Part shown: piece after piece, positions 31,078 to 41,650 of the stretch | Layout of the letters: every line of letters starts with the position of its first letter | Position numbering within the stretch: the first letter of the stretch is position 1 | Assembly (NCBI GenBank): GCA_003279615.1 | Contig: QCHM01000007.1 | Span: forward strand, 18,360 to 82,359 | Direction: 5' to 3' | Origin: Prochlorococcus sp. AG-402-B19 | GTDB lineage: Bacteria > Cyanobacteriota > Cyanobacteriia > PCC-6307 > Cyanobiaceae | Length of the DNA stretch: 64,000 bases | The notes under the pieces: generated by a model | Seen by the model: only the letters and a program-made list of their open reading frames with translations | What the model was told of the DNA's origin: nothing | The model's database searches: none | Program-made: the position numbers and the translations under genes

Positions 31078-31395
31078 ATGACTTCAGCGCTAAAAATAAT
31101 CGATCAAGAACTATCTCAGTTTGGCTGGGTTGAGTCAATAGCTACTAATTCAATAAGTGAATTTAAGTCACCCAAGATAGATGTTGAAGAACAAACAACT
31201 AATCAAAAAGAATCTGATCTCATAGACACATTCATATGTCATCTTATTTTCTATGTGGTTTTTTGCTATTCCCTATTTCTATATATTTTTATTGATTTGG
31301 GTTTTAGTTCCTTTTTAAAAAATAAAGTAAATACATTATTTAAACTCCAAAAAAAATTTGAACCGCCTTCCTTTATCAGTGCTCATTCCAATTAA
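31078..31395 (+). CDS. membrane protein, paralog of 49861..50172
   Basis: DTFICHLIFYVVFCYSLFLYIFIDLGFSSFLKNK vs NTFICHVIFYAIFCVSLVLHILIDLGLGSFIKNK. Confidence 0.65.
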   Translation: MTSALKIIDQELSQFGWVESIATNSISEFKSPKIDVEEQTTNQKESDLIDTFICHLIFYVVFCYSLFLYIFIDLGFSSFLKNKVNTLFKLQKKFEPPSFISAHSN

Positions 31396-31491
31396 TACAG
31401 ACTAGTCCTGTCCTTAAACAAATTATTTGGGTATTCCTTACTATCGCACTAACTAAAATAATGTATTTAGATAGGAAAGAAGTAATTCACT

Positions 31492-31523
31492 AACGGTCTG
31501 AGTCTGCACAGACCGTTTTTTTA
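31492..31523 (+). terminator. intrinsic terminator
   Basis: AACGGTCTG-agtctgca-CAGACCGTT followed by T-tract. Confidence 0.7.
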
Positions 31524-31904
31524 TTTAAATGCAAAATTTTTTCGCCAAACTATCAAAATATTTTTATGGAATTGAAGTTGGTCAATTCTATGAAGAGCCC
31601 ATAGGGGATGATTACTTCTATCCAGATTGGTAAATAGACGTCAACTGTGTTTACCATCGTTCAATCAAAGATTTTTCATTACTACACAACTATTTAGAAA
31701 ATAAGACAATTAATTGATTTTTGACTGATTATAACCACAGACTATATTTTTTTAACTTGGTAAAGCTTTAAGCATAGCCTCTACTCCTATAATTCTTATC
31801 CTTAATTCGTTAAACGACTACTAGTTAATTTTACTTGAGTAAAAGCCGCGGTGTATAAATTTAACAAGCTCGATTAGAACATCTATATACCGATATGGAG
31901 GGTT

Positions 31905-32069
31905 ATGAAAATAAAAACTCCTTTGAACATAATCAAAAATGCATTAAATGATATTCGAACAATGCATGACTTCTCTTATACGGTTCCCAATGAAACTAGA
32001 GATGAGTTTTGGGAAAAAGAATGTAGTAATCATCCAACAGCATCTACATGCAAAGTTTATGAGGGCTAA
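31905..32069 (+). CDS. small protein with CP12-like C-terminal C-x8-C motif
   Basis: MKIKTPLNIIKNALNDIRTMHDFSYTVPNETRDEFWEKECSNHPTASTCKVYEG*. Confidence 0.65.
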   Translation: MKIKTPLNIIKNALNDIRTMHDFSYTVPNETRDEFWEKECSNHPTASTCKVYEG

Positions 32070-32136
32070 CAAAAATAAACTTTGTACGAGTTAATAGCTG
32101 TTCAACCAAGCAAGAATCATCATCTAAACAAAAAAA

Positions 32137-32153
32137 GCCCTGCCTAGCAGGGC
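32137..32153. terminator. hairpin, possible bidirectional terminator
   Basis: GCCCTGCctagCAGGGC between the convergent 31905..32069 and 32175..32351 genes, preceded by an A-tract. Confidence 0.55.
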
Positions 32154-32174
32154 CTTATAAAAAGAGTTAGCAAA

Positions 32175-32351
32175 CTAATGCTGATAGCGATGACCGCGAT
32201 ATGCCAATTGGGAATTTAGCTCAGACTTAGCATCGCTTCTGCATGTGTTGTAGTGATTACGCCTGTAAGTTAGCTCAACACAATCCTTTTGCGCTTTTTG
32301 TTCTTTGTGCTGGACATAGGATTGTCCACGATATAGAAGAGTTGTCATCAT
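32175..32351 (-). CDS. DUF4278-like protein
   Basis: MMTTLLYRGQSYVQHKEQKAQKDCVELTYRRNHYNTCRSDAKSELNSQLAYRGHRYQH*. Confidence 0.75.
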   Translation of the reverse strand: MMTTLLYRGQSYVQHKEQKAQKDCVELTYRRNHYNTCRSDAKSELNSQLAYRGHRYQH

Positions 32352-32587
32352 CCATACTCCGAAAGTTGATTTAAGTCCCCGTTCCTTGGCTTAAATCGAG
32401 ATGCGGCTCGCTATGAAACGAGTTGAACGTTTTGGTAGCGGTTGCTACAAAAACTATTATGTTATGTATGGATGGCACGCGTAGTTCATCTCGATACAAA
32501 ACCATCTAGTGGTATATACTCAAATTTCAAAATCTTTTTTTCTTAAATATCAACTTAAAAGAGAATTCTGCTAATTTTTTTTAAGCT

Positions 32588-32851
32588 TTAAGAGGTCTCC
32601 CATAAGGGTTTCTTAGAGACTTCCCATTCTGTTTCCACTGATGACCTCCATAGGTCTCTTGCTTTTTCATAAGTCAGCTTCTCACTTTCATGTAATTGAA
32701 CATGAGGAGTAATGCCGTGTAGGAATCTGAACCTGCAGCTAGCGTAGTAAACCCTTATGTATGTAGTTCCGTCTTCATCAGGGTGTTTATCTTTTAAAAA
32801 CCTCATTGCCCAGACTCGATCTTTTTTCACAAGCCAACTTTCATTTTGCAT
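32588..32851 (-). CDS. DUF1651-like protein
   Basis: ESWLVKKDRVWAMRFLKD ... KARDLWRSSVETEWEVSKKPLW; similar layout to 27702..27947. Confidence 0.55.
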   Translation of the reverse strand: MQNESWLVKKDRVWAMRFLKDKHPDEDGTTYIRVYYASCRFRFLHGITPHVQLHESEKLTYEKARDLWRSSVETEWEVSKKPLWETS

Positions 32852-32853
32852 TT

Positions 32854-33081
32854 TCAGTAGGAGCTTGGATTATCTCTTTTATGCTGCCTAGCCTTTGAAT
32901 GACAACTATCTGGTGACCAACGATTTTTAACGACCTCAAGGAAATCACATATGAATTCATCTGGACAATCAAGTTCATCCTGCAATTCAGCTAACTCATC
33001 AATAAAAAATTCGAATGTTCTACTTATTAAACCTGACTTTTGCTTTTGGGACGGAATCCATTTGGCCATAACTAGAAACAA
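32854..33081 (-). CDS. hypothetical small helical protein, paralog of 1730..1921
   Basis: FFIDELAELQDELDCPDEFI; likely internal ATG start (MAKWIPSQ). Confidence 0.55.
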   Translation of the reverse strand: MFLVMAKWIPSQKQKSGLISRTFEFFIDELAELQDELDCPDEFICDFLEVVKNRWSPDSCHSKARQHKRDNPSSY

Positions 33082-33100
33082 TAATTAGCTAAAACAATAA

Positions 33101-33211
33101 TTAAACTATTACGGCAGAACCTATTTGGTAAACGCCTGCTATTAAAAGCAAAACAGGAAGGTTTATTAAAACTAAAAGCTTAGCGGCAGTAATTTGATTA
33201 ATTGCTGTCAT
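33101..33211 (-). CDS. 36-aa single-TM protein, paralog of 61820..61933
   Basis: MTAINQITAAKLLVLINLPVLLLIAGVYQIGSAVIV*. Confidence 0.65.
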   Translation of the reverse strand: MTAINQITAAKLLVLINLPVLLLIAGVYQIGSAVIV

Positions 33212-33381
33212 TGCTAAAATGTCTTTAAATTTTAATCAATTATGGGGAATATAACTAGGAATAATCTATCCCCAAGGTCGGTTCATGTAGGGCTAACCAG
33301 TTCGGGTACAAAAGAGGAAATCCCTCCAAAAACGTGAATTAATTCTGGATAGAGTAGGACATTGACATTAGTAGAAGATCT

Positions 33382-33588
33382 ATGAAACGCAATTTATTAT
33401 TTTTGTCATCGGCTATGTTTTTGACAGCTATGAATGCACAAGCCGAAAGTTTTTGGTTGATCCTTCAAAACAGTACTTACGGAATAGAAAAAATAGAAAT
33501 GAAAAACATGTCTCAATGCAAGGAACAAGGCAAGCAGTACACAAAAAGTTCGGGTATTCCTCGTTACTTGTGCTTAATAGGCAAATAA
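33382..33588 (+). CDS. hypothetical secreted protein
   Basis: Signal peptide MKRNLLFLSSAMFLTAMNAQAES. Confidence 0.55.
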   Translation: MKRNLLFLSSAMFLTAMNAQAESFWLILQNSTYGIEKIEMKNMSQCKEQGKQYTKSSGIPRYLCLIGK

Positions 33589-33671
33589 AAAAGTATCAAA
33601 CAAAATACCTTATTGGTACAACTGGATAGTTAACTTGCTGACTTTTGATTGGTAGACGAATTGAAGGTGAT

Positions 33672-33884
33672 TTAACAACAATCACAACCTTTGTCTCCAA
33701 TTATTGCATTTTCTTCAAAAGTATCAGCAATATCTCGAAGCATTAGTGCGATAAATGCAGGAGGACATTGGAGTTCACTAGCATACTTAGCGTATTGCTG
33801 AGCAGTTCCCTGCATTGCTGGAATAATGATGTTATCGATTTGATCTTCAGTGGGTGACCACTTCGTTTCACATTTTTCAGTCAT
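33672..33884 (-). CDS. hypothetical small helical protein
   Basis: W.PT...ASELQCPPAFIALMLRDIADTFEENAI; distant similarity to 1730..1921 family. Confidence 0.55.
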   Translation of the reverse strand: MTEKCETKWSPTEDQIDNIIIPAMQGTAQQYAKYASELQCPPAFIALMLRDIADTFEENAIIGDKGCDCC

Positions 33885-34295
33885 AGTTTACAGTCACCTA
33901 ACAACAAAAATATAAATGTGTTTTGCATGGAGTCAATATTGCAAATCCATTTACCACTTGCTTAAGCATTTGATCAAACGACACCCAATTTCATTCCACT
34001 TTTCACCTTCGCAAGAATCTTATCGTCTAAATCATTGTCTGTTTGAAGAACTAGCCACTCAATTGCACTGATAATAAAAGCTTTCATTTGCTTCTTGAAA
34101 AATTTTTTCAACATCAAAAAGAGTACTGGCTTTAGTATTAAAAAAAGGAAACTAACCATTACATTCCAATTTATTCAATATGGTTTTACCTCATATTCCC
34201 AAATATTGGTGTAACCACCCCAAAAATCTTCGCATTGCACTACAACATCGACTTAGTTCGTTGGTTAGATTCATCAGGAGTTTTATTTTTTTAGC

Positions 34296-34388
34296 ATGCT
34301 CACTCCATATCACATAATTTTATTCGGAATACTTTTAGTAGTTAGTTCTGCTTCAATTTTTCAAATGTCCACTGCAGAGCAAAGCTGA
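34296..34388 (+). CDS. 30-aa membrane protein, paralog of 28225..28371
   Basis: MLTPYHIILFGILLVVSSASIFQMSTAEQS*. Confidence 0.6.
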   Translation: MLTPYHIILFGILLVVSSASIFQMSTAEQS

Positions 34389-34509
34389 TGACATCATTTT
34401 TTATAATTGCAATGGCTGGTTATTTCTATTTGATGGCCTGCTTATGGAGAGATTTAAGAAGAACCAAAACAAGTTGAAATTCACTTAATATTTTAATTTT
34501 TAAAATTGC

Positions 34510-34716
34510 TTGTTAACTTCAAAGAAGACTCAAACAAATCTTCTTTATTATCTAGCAAAAAGAATGCAAAGCCTTACAAGATTTTCAGTAATTGGTATAC
34601 CCGCAACCATTGGAATAGGAATTGCCTGGGTCGGTAATCGAATTATTAAAAATGAAAAAGGTCTCAAAGATCGTGAATTAGAACTTAAGCTTCAACTAAA
34701 CAATAAATTTCATTGA
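34510..34716 (+). CDS. hypothetical membrane protein
   Basis: 68-aa ORF. Confidence 0.4.
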   Translation: MLTSKKTQTNLLYYLAKRMQSLTRFSVIGIPATIGIGIAWVGNRIIKNEKGLKDRELELKLQLNNKFH

Positions 34717-34742
34717 ACATATTTAATCATAAGAAAAACTCA

Positions 34743-35543
34743 ATGATGAATAATATTGGCCTAATTTTATTTGATATAGATGGGGTTATTCGTGACGTAA
34801 CAAACAGCTATCGATTGGCTATCCAAGAAACTGTAAATTTTTTTAGTGGGTGGAGACCCTCGATAGAAGATATTGATTCTATAAAAAGTGAAGGCTGTTG
34901 GAACAATGATTGGGATTTGAGCCTAGAAATGATTAATAGACATGTACAAACAAACAATCTTTCTTTTTCAGCTCCGTCTAGAAGAATATTAATTGAATGC
35001 TTTGAAAACTTTTATTTTGGTGGAGATCCAAACCATGACTCTAGTGAATGGTCAGGTTTTATTAAAGATGAAACTTTATTAGTCAAACAAACACTTTTTA
35101 AGGAATTAACTCAGCGAAGAATTGGTTGGGGTTTCGTAAGTGGAGCTGAATTACCATCAGCGAAATTCGTCTTAGAGCAGAGGCTTGGCTTAGCCTATGC
35201 TCCCCTGATTGCAATGGGTGAAGCGCCTGAAAAACCTGATCCAACAGGTTTTATTTCACTATCTTCTAGACTTTCAAAAAATCCTTTAGGCCTTTCCAAC
35301 CCTCCAATTGCATATATTGGAGATACTGTTGCAGATGTTAAAACAGTAATAAATGCTCGAATTAAGATCCCTGATCAGAAATTTATCAGTATCGCTATTG
35401 CTCCCCCACATTTACATGTAGATTCAAGTCGAGAGAAACGTCTAAGTTATGAGGCAGAGTTGAGAAAAGCAGGTGCAGACCTGATTATTAAATCGATGGA
35501 CAATTTAAAAAATGAAATTCTAAATTTGTTTATAAACCAATAG
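34743..35543 (+). CDS. HAD-superfamily hydrolase (TIGR01548-like)
   Basis: GLILFDIDGVIRDVTNSYRLAIQETVNFFSGWRPSIEDID, AYIGDTVADVKT; ATG at 34743 preferred over the TTG at 34713. Confidence 0.8.
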   Translation: MMNNIGLILFDIDGVIRDVTNSYRLAIQETVNFFSGWRPSIEDIDSIKSEGCWNNDWDLSLEMINRHVQTNNLSFSAPSRRILIECFENFYFGGDPNHDSSEWSGFIKDETLLVKQTLFKELTQRRIGWGFVSGAELPSAKFVLEQRLGLAYAPLIAMGEAPEKPDPTGFISLSSRLSKNPLGLSNPPIAYIGDTVADVKTVINARIKIPDQKFISIAIAPPHLHVDSSREKRLSYEAELRKAGADLIIKSMDNLKNEILNLFINQ

Positions 35544-35690
35544 CTAGTTCGATAATCTAATTTTTATTTCTCATAATTATTCAGTTGAACAATAAAAAAC
35601 CACATAAAATAATTTTGTTAGAGAGGTGCTAAAAACAATTAGTAAATTATGAACAATTAACCATCTTTAGCACGTAACTGCAAAACGAAA

Positions 35691-35975
35691 TCAAGCTGAA
35701 ACTGCTTCAGCATTAATTACATCATCGTCAGACATGTTTACTTCATCATCATTTGATTTCTTATTTTGAAGAATGTAGTAAGCAGCTCCACCAGCAACTG
35801 TTGATGAGACAATTAATCCAGAAATAAGTGTAAGTGCAACGAGTCCGCCTATCAGTCCACCTTTCAAACGAAGAAGGTTTGATTTAATTAAAAGAAGTAA
35901 AAGTAATGATGAAGTTGCTTTTAATGAAGCGATTCTTAAAGCTGTTAAAGGCCAAAATGGATTAAAGAAAAACAT
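35691..35975 (-). CDS. hypothetical membrane protein
   Basis: 94-aa ORF with TM segments and acidic tail. Confidence 0.5.
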   Translation of the reverse strand: MFFFNPFWPLTALRIASLKATSSLLLLLLIKSNLLRLKGGLIGGLVALTLISGLIVSSTVAGGAAYYILQNKKSNDDEVNMSDDDVINAEAVSA

Positions 35976-36031
35976 TTTAAAATTTCTTTCTTCAAATGTA
36001 GAGGCTTTTTTGACTTATTGAGGAAAAAAAA

Positions 36032-36214
36032 CTAGAAAATGGAGAAATTGCTTGTAGTTCCTTTAGGTGTAACAAAGTCTTGTACAACTTCTTCGCTCAT
36101 ACATTCAGTTGGATAGGAGATCACATTCTTTGCTGTGAATCCTGCACCAATGGCAACCACACCAATCACAAAAATCCATTTAGATCTTTCACTTGAAATA
36201 AGTCTGTTAATCAT
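36032..36214 (-). CDS. hypothetical membrane protein
   Basis: 60-aa ORF with TM segment. Confidence 0.4.
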   Translation of the reverse strand: MINRLISSERSKWIFVIGVVAIGAGFTAKNVISYPTECMSEEVVQDFVTPKGTTSNFSIF

Positions 36215-36411
36215 TTACGAAAAATCATTGATTTATATTCTGTCAAATAGTCTGAGAATTGGGTCAAAAAGTATTGATCGAGAGTTTTATCAGCATTTTG
36301 AGAAGTCATTACCCAATAAATAAAAGCCCCCAATACAGAGAAGAGTTAATATTTTCGACCAAAAGTTTTCTGGATAATTCGAATCGGAGTTGAATTGATT
36401 TTCTTTTCTCA

Positions 36412-36624
36412 TTACTTCCAACGTATACGTTCTGGATGATCTTTTTCAATTTTCCTAAGTAGCAAAACCAAACCCGCAAGACTCAATGGTCCAATGACAA
36501 GTGCAACTTGCATAAAGGTTTTTATTAAAGGATCTAAAACCGCAAAAAAATTCATTTTCTCAACAACTGTCGCCACCATTACAACCAATAATCTTGAAAG
36601 TGAGTCTGGAGGAATTAAGAACAT
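36412..36624 (-). CDS. hypothetical membrane protein
   Basis: 70-aa ORF with TM segments. Confidence 0.5.
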   Translation of the reverse strand: MFLIPPDSLSRLLVVMVATVVEKMNFFAVLDPLIKTFMQVALVIGPLSLAGLVLLLRKIEKDHPERIRWK

Positions 36625-36701
36625 ATCTTCTTACTGATTTACTTGTTGCTTTTATCTTAGTATTAGCTTGAATTTAGAAATACATTTTAATTATTTTTGG
36701 A

Positions 36702-36806
36702 ATGTGCGGTCAACGTCCAAATATTCGCCTAGTCCGTCCTCGGGTTTCCTCTGTTAAACAACTAACCCGGTTTCAATCATTGGTAAGTTTCTTTAAAAAA
36801 TATTAG
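36702..36806 (+). CDS. 34-aa Arg-rich protein
   Basis: MCGQRPNIRLVRPRVSSVKQLTRFQSLVSFFKKY*. Confidence 0.3.
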   Translation: MCGQRPNIRLVRPRVSSVKQLTRFQSLVSFFKKY

Positions 36807-36868
36807 TTCTTGTATTAGGAAGATTTCAATAAAGTTGCTAATTTCGTATTAGCTCCAAATTAACTTAA

Positions 36869-37465
36869 TTGACCTTCAGATCATTATTGTTATTAGCACA
36901 TCTACAAGCATTTCTCATCCCTATCCTTATTGGAATTAAGTCCATAAACAGATTCAAGAATATTAGATTTCCTCTGCTACCACCTTTTGCCTTTATCTCA
37001 CTAGGACTTGCTTCAATGTTTGAGATGTTCGATCATACGACTACGGATTGGATATATGTAGATCACTCATCAATATATAATTGGCTGTTTTATTCATTTC
37101 TTTCTATTGGATTATCGTTCCTTACAATTTCAGTAGCTAAAAACAAGTCGATCATAACTAGCAATATTTTGTTAATAATTGCCGCGGTTTTTTCTTATTG
37201 GTTACTAGACAAGTCAACAACTCTTTTAATTCAAGTATTAATAAGTATTCTACTTATATCGCAATGGTGGAAACGATTTAAAGATTGGGTCTTCTTTATT
37301 TATCCCATCATGGGAGTATTCTTTACTACATTCTTTGGGATTCTACTTTCAAGTTCAGGCGAACAAATATGGCATGTATTTATAGGTCCATCTGGAACGA
37401 TAAGTGTCTTAGCTTTTTACTCAGTTTTAAAGAGATCAAGAAAAAAAGAAATCATTTCTGCTTAA
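36869..37465 (+). CDS. multi-TM membrane protein
   Basis: 198-aa ORF with about six hydrophobic segments. Confidence 0.65.
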   Translation: MTFRSLLLLAHLQAFLIPILIGIKSINRFKNIRFPLLPPFAFISLGLASMFEMFDHTTTDWIYVDHSSIYNWLFYSFLSIGLSFLTISVAKNKSIITSNILLIIAAVFSYWLLDKSTTLLIQVLISILLISQWWKRFKDWVFFIYPIMGVFFTTFFGILLSSSGEQIWHVFIGPSGTISVLAFYSVLKRSRKKEIISA

Positions 37466-37803
37466 TAAGATATTGATCAACTTCAAGATCGCTATGATTT
37501 TTCAAAATTACATTTGCAGTTATCATCTTAGGTAAGATGATTCATCCAATTACGTTGATTAATGTTTAAAAGCTAATGAGTCTGAGTTCTCATAGACAAC
37601 ACAAAATTTATATTGCTGCAACGATGGGGTATGGACTTGGTTCTGAAGATCCAGAAGAATTAGCGCTTTATGAGATGATCAAAAAAGAAATAGAAAAAGA
37701 CTCCAAAAACAGAAATATGGGCATTAAAAGAACTGATTAGACTCTCATTTCAGAAAGTGTCTAAAGATAGGGTAGGCATTTAACTTCGCTAGCTTAAAGA
37801 TCT

Positions 37804-37875
37804 GCGGGTGTAGTTCAGTGGTAGAACGTCAGCTTCCCAAGCTGAATGTCGCCAGTTCGAGTCTGGTCATCCGCT
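37804..37875 (+). tRNA. tRNA-Gly(CCC)
   Basis: GCGGGTGTAGTTCAGTGGTAGAACGTCAGCTTCCCAAGCTGAATGTCGCCAGTTCGAGTCTGGTCATCCGCT; cloverleaf stems present; anticodon loop TTCCCAA. Confidence 0.93.
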
Positions 37876-37982
37876 TGAAAAAAAATCGAAACTAAATTCT
37901 AATTGTGTGGTCTAACTCACAACAGCAAGTTCAGTCCACAGAAAACAATAGATATCGACATAATTTGATTTTAGAGATTTAC

Positions 37983-38327
37983 ATGGATACCCCCTCTAAG
38001 GAACAAATTCTTGCTGCATCCAGTGGATGGGTAGCGACAACATTAAATTTCTTTCCTGGCCTAGGTGCTGGATACCTTTACCAACGTCGCTGGATTCCTT
38101 ACTTTGTAACTGGAGGAGCAGCTACAGCTTGGTTCGTTCTAGGGGCCATCTTAAATGGTGATACAGAGCCAACAAAAGCCGAACAATTAATTGGAATAGG
38201 AGGCTTATTTTTGATATCAATCACAACAATGGTTGAATCTAAAATTGCTCATAAGAAAGCAAGATTAGTCGTAGAAGAACAGATTCAGGCAAAGACTCCA
38301 AAGAAAAAAGGAGGTCTTTTTAGATAA
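37983..38327 (+). CDS. hypothetical membrane protein
   Basis: MDTPSKEQILAASSGWVATTLNFFPGLGAGYLYQRRWIPYFVTGG...; internal ATG of 37905..38327. Confidence 0.65.
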   Translation: MDTPSKEQILAASSGWVATTLNFFPGLGAGYLYQRRWIPYFVTGGAATAWFVLGAILNGDTEPTKAEQLIGIGGLFLISITTMVESKIAHKKARLVVEEQIQAKTPKKKGGLFR

Positions 38328-38468
38328 TCAGTCATTTAGAAAATTAATAGTGATGACAGTAAAAAATCATAATTCTGTTAGGAGAGGTTGAAGATATGAT
38401 TAATGAGACAGAATTTTATATAAAAATATGCAATCCTCTTTTTGGCTAATAATCATCTAATCAAATAA

Positions 38469-38753
38469 GTGGCTCTAGAAACAACTGTATTCAGCTTTAA
38501 GATTTCTGTTCCGTTTGAACAATGGGCAGCGGTATATGACAGTGAAGAAAACAAACAACTTATGAAAGAAGAAAAAATTGTTTGTCTTTATAGAGGGATA
38601 AATAAAGAGGATCCAAGTAGTGCCGTTGTTATAGAGCAGGCTGAAGAAGGTAAATCAATCGCAATGTTTTCTAATCCTGAAGTAAGACCATTAATTGAGG
38701 AAGCTGGACACATTTATGATTCAACCGTCATCACTAGTTACTTACGAAGTTAA
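38469..38753 (+). CDS. DUF3764-like protein
   Basis: FEQWAAVYDSEENKQLMKEEKIVCLYRGINKEDPSSAVVIEQAEEG; GTG start. Confidence 0.6.
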   Translation: MALETTVFSFKISVPFEQWAAVYDSEENKQLMKEEKIVCLYRGINKEDPSSAVVIEQAEEGKSIAMFSNPEVRPLIEEAGHIYDSTVITSYLRS

Positions 38754-38760
38754 TTAAAAG

Positions 38761-39012
38761 ATGAAACACTTTCTTTCTCTTGTTGTATTTGCTGTATTTA
38801 TAAGTGGCTGTACAAAGAACACTTCTCGAGTCAGTTCCTTAAAACCAAATCTAATCTCTGAAACACAAAGACAAAGAAATCTTTGCCTTGATTGGTATGC
38901 TTACAGAATTGAAACTGCCAAAGCAATTTCAGACCTCAATCTCAAAACAAAAAAAGAGTCGGATTTAATGGTTTATTGTGAGTTCTTTAAAAATGTAGCT
39001 GACACGAATTAA
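38761..39012 (+). CDS. putative lipoprotein
   Basis: MKHFLSLVVFAVFISGCTKN lipobox-like. Confidence 0.55.
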   Translation: MKHFLSLVVFAVFISGCTKNTSRVSSLKPNLISETQRQRNLCLDWYAYRIETAKAISDLNLKTKKESDLMVYCEFFKNVADTN

Positions 39013-39224
39013 CTTTTTACATGGAATTGAATTAGCCCTGTAGTTTTATGTCTTGAAACTTTCCCAACAATACAACTGAATCAAAAATATTTGACTCTCC
39101 ATTATTTAGACTTATCGGCTAGTACAAAACAGATTTTAAGAACATTAAAGCTTCGAATCTATGCTAGAAATATAAAAGAAAGAATCATCAAATTAAAGAC
39201 TTAACCAACTACAAAAAAATCTAA

Positions 39225-40919
39225 ATGGGCAGTACTAAAGCTATGCAGACGACTAGAACTTTCTCTGAGTTTGCAAACCAAGCTGACTACTCATTCTTGG
39301 ATTCTCTCGAACCTGATCCTCAGGCAACAGATGATGGTGACGACCACCTAACAAGAGAGGTCTTTTCGGGTCACTATGTTCCTGTCACTCCAACAGCAAT
39401 TCCAAAGCCAGAATATATCGCTCACAGTAAAATATTATTTAACGAGTTAGGCTTGAGTCAGGAACTTGCTCTAGATGAGCTTTTTCGTCGTCTATTCTCG
39501 GGCGACATAAGTGTTGCGACAACACCGATGCGACCATTTGGTTGGGCTACCGGTTACGCACTATCTATCTATGGAACTGAATATACTCAGCAGTGTCCAT
39601 TTGGGACAGGTAACGGGTATGGAGATGGGAGAGCTATTTCTGTATTTGAAGGTCTTTTTAATGGCAAAAGATGGGAGATGCAACTGAAAGGAGGAGGTCC
39701 AACACCATACTGTAGAGGGGCTGATGGACGAGCAGTGCTTCGTTCAAGCGTTCGTGAGTTTTTAGCGCAGGAATATATGCAATCACTCGGAGTACCAACA
39801 TCACGATCTCTCACACTATATGTCTCTAAATCTGAAACAGTCCGCAGGCCTTGGTATACAAAAGACTCCAATTCAATCGATCCAGACATATTGGTAGAAA
39901 CACCAGCTGCAATCTCAACACGAGTCGCGCCATCATTTTTACGGGTAGGTCAGATAGAACTCTTTGCACGTCGAGTACGCAACAATGAGCATCAAGATGC
40001 AATGAAAGAGCTCGAGATGATTGTGAAGCACTTAATCATAAGAAATTACAAGGAGGAAATTGATCCGACCCTTAGCTTTAGCGATCAAGTCGTTGAGCTG
40101 GCAAATTCATTCCGAGAACGACTCACATCATTAGTAGCTAATTGGATGCGGATTGGCTACTGCCAAGGTAATTTCAACAGTGACAACTGCGCTGCAGGAG
40201 GTTTCACCCTCGATTACGGTCCATTTGGTTTTTGCGAACTCTTCGATCCCAGATTCCAACCTTGGACAGGAGGTGGTGAACATTTTGCGTTCTTTAACCA
40301 ACAAGTTGCTGCCGAAGCAAATTATCAAATGTTTTGGGGGGCGATTCGACCTCTGCTTACCGGCAACGCAAAGGCACTCGACAGGCTAGATAGCATCCGC
40401 GATGGATTTACTACGGTAATGAATCAGAAAATGGAGAACATGTGGACAAAGAAACTAGGCTTAGTCACCTATGACGCACCTCTAGTAAATGAAATGCTAC
40501 AGCTCATGGTTCACACAAAGGTCGACTACACAATCTTTTTCCGAAAACTTTCAAGTATCCCAAAAGAACTTAAGGACTTAAAAGATAGTTTCTATCTACC
40601 AATTGCAGAAGAGATTGAGACCAAATGGATCAGTTGGCTACAAAGATGGCGTGAGCACGTAATTAACAAAGGTGATCAAAATAAAATATCAGCAAAAATG
40701 AAACGTATTAATCCAAAATACACATGGCGGGAATGGCTCATCACACCAGCATACGAAATGGCAGAGGAAGGCGACTATAGTCTCATAATGGAACTACAAG
40801 CTGTTTTAGAGAAACCTTACGAGGAACAATCATTAGAGGTACAGAAAAAATACGACAGACTCAAGCCCAAGAAATTCTTTGGAGCCGGTGGGATTTCCCA
40901 TTACAGCTGTTCCTCATGA
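39225..40919 (+). CDS. selO: SelO/YdiU family protein adenylyltransferase
   Basis: [68 protein letters not shown]-terminal YSCSS. Confidence 0.92.
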   Translation: MGSTKAMQTTRTFSEFANQADYSFLDSLEPDPQATDDGDDHLTREVFSGHYVPVTPTAIPKPEYIAHSKILFNELGLSQELALDELFRRLFSGDISVATTPMRPFGWATGYALSIYGTEYTQQCPFGTGNGYGDGRAISVFEGLFNGKRWEMQLKGGGPTPYCRGADGRAVLRSSVREFLAQEYMQSLGVPTSRSLTLYVSKSETVRRPWYTKDSNSIDPDILVETPAAISTRVAPSFLRVGQIELFARRVRNNEHQDAMKELEMIVKHLIIRNYKEEIDPTLSFSDQVVELANSFRERLTSLVANWMRIGYCQGNFNSDNCAAGGFTLDYGPFGFCELFDPRFQPWTGGGEHFAFFNQQVAAEANYQMFWGAIRPLLTGNAKALDRLDSIRDGFTTVMNQKMENMWTKKLGLVTYDAPLVNEMLQLMVHTKVDYTIFFRKLSSIPKELKDLKDSFYLPIAEEIETKWISWLQRWREHVINKGDQNKISAKMKRINPKYTWREWLITPAYEMAEEGDYSLIMELQAVLEKPYEEQSLEVQKKYDRLKPKKFFGAGGISHYSCSS

Positions 40920-41239
40920 ATTAACACCAGAATTTAAAACCTACGAAGTTAGGGCTATAGAATTTAAAAATAAAGTTTAATTATCTTTAATAGGAACTAC
41001 AAACATAAAAAGATTCTTTGGATGACTTTTTTATATAGGTAACCGAACCAATCATTCTCTCGAAAAAGGAATATTTAACGCATTATTAAATCATTTAGTT
41101 TTAAACATGTCCGAAGATACAAAATCTAAAATCAGAATTTTTCTTCCATTTAGTTGGTTCATTCCCGCTCTCATTTCTTTTGGAGTGATTAATTTCCACC
41201 AACTTTCTGCAGGCATCTCACCCATATCCATCTAGAACC

Positions 41240-41374
41240 ATGTCATCACATATTCCTGAATTCTACGAATCAATAGTTGAAGCTTCCGATAGAGGAGAGT
41301 TGTGGGGGCTAAATCAAATTTCTAATAACATTAATCAACTTGAAATCAACTTTGATCCTTCAGTTTATAAATAA
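41240..41374 (+). CDS. hypothetical small protein
   Basis: MSSHIPEFYESIVEASDRGELWGLNQISNNINQLEINFDPSVYK*; TAATG overlap with next ORF. Confidence 0.45.
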   Translation: MSSHIPEFYESIVEASDRGELWGLNQISNNINQLEINFDPSVYK

Positions 41375-41541
41375 TGCAAAACTTCGATAAAATAAATCCT
41401 CTAAACCAAGAAGATAGAGAATTACTTTCTGATTTAAAGTCCACCTTTGACCTTGGGACACAAACTATAATTGGACAAGATGAAGATGAGATAGTTGATG
41501 ACCTAATTGATTTGATGACTGAATATAATGAAGATCTATAA
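41374..41541 (+). CDS. hypothetical acidic small protein
   Basis: MQNFDKINPLNQEDRELLSDLKSTFDLGTQTIIGQDEDEIVDDLIDLMTEYNEDL*. Confidence 0.45.
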   Translation: MQNFDKINPLNQEDRELLSDLKSTFDLGTQTIIGQDEDEIVDDLIDLMTEYNEDL

Positions 41542-41650
41542 CTAGAGTTAACACTTTAAATACTAACTTGTATGATTTATAATTATATTTTTTTTAACTC
41601 TATCGAATTGTAAAAATTATTGAACTCCCGAAAGTAAAAAAGAGAAAATC

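Noticed and set aside
39587-39889. Antisense/alternative ORFs in selO (39587..39889 -, 40131..40328 -, 40153..40389 +)
   Set aside because: SelO is convincingly coding throughout.
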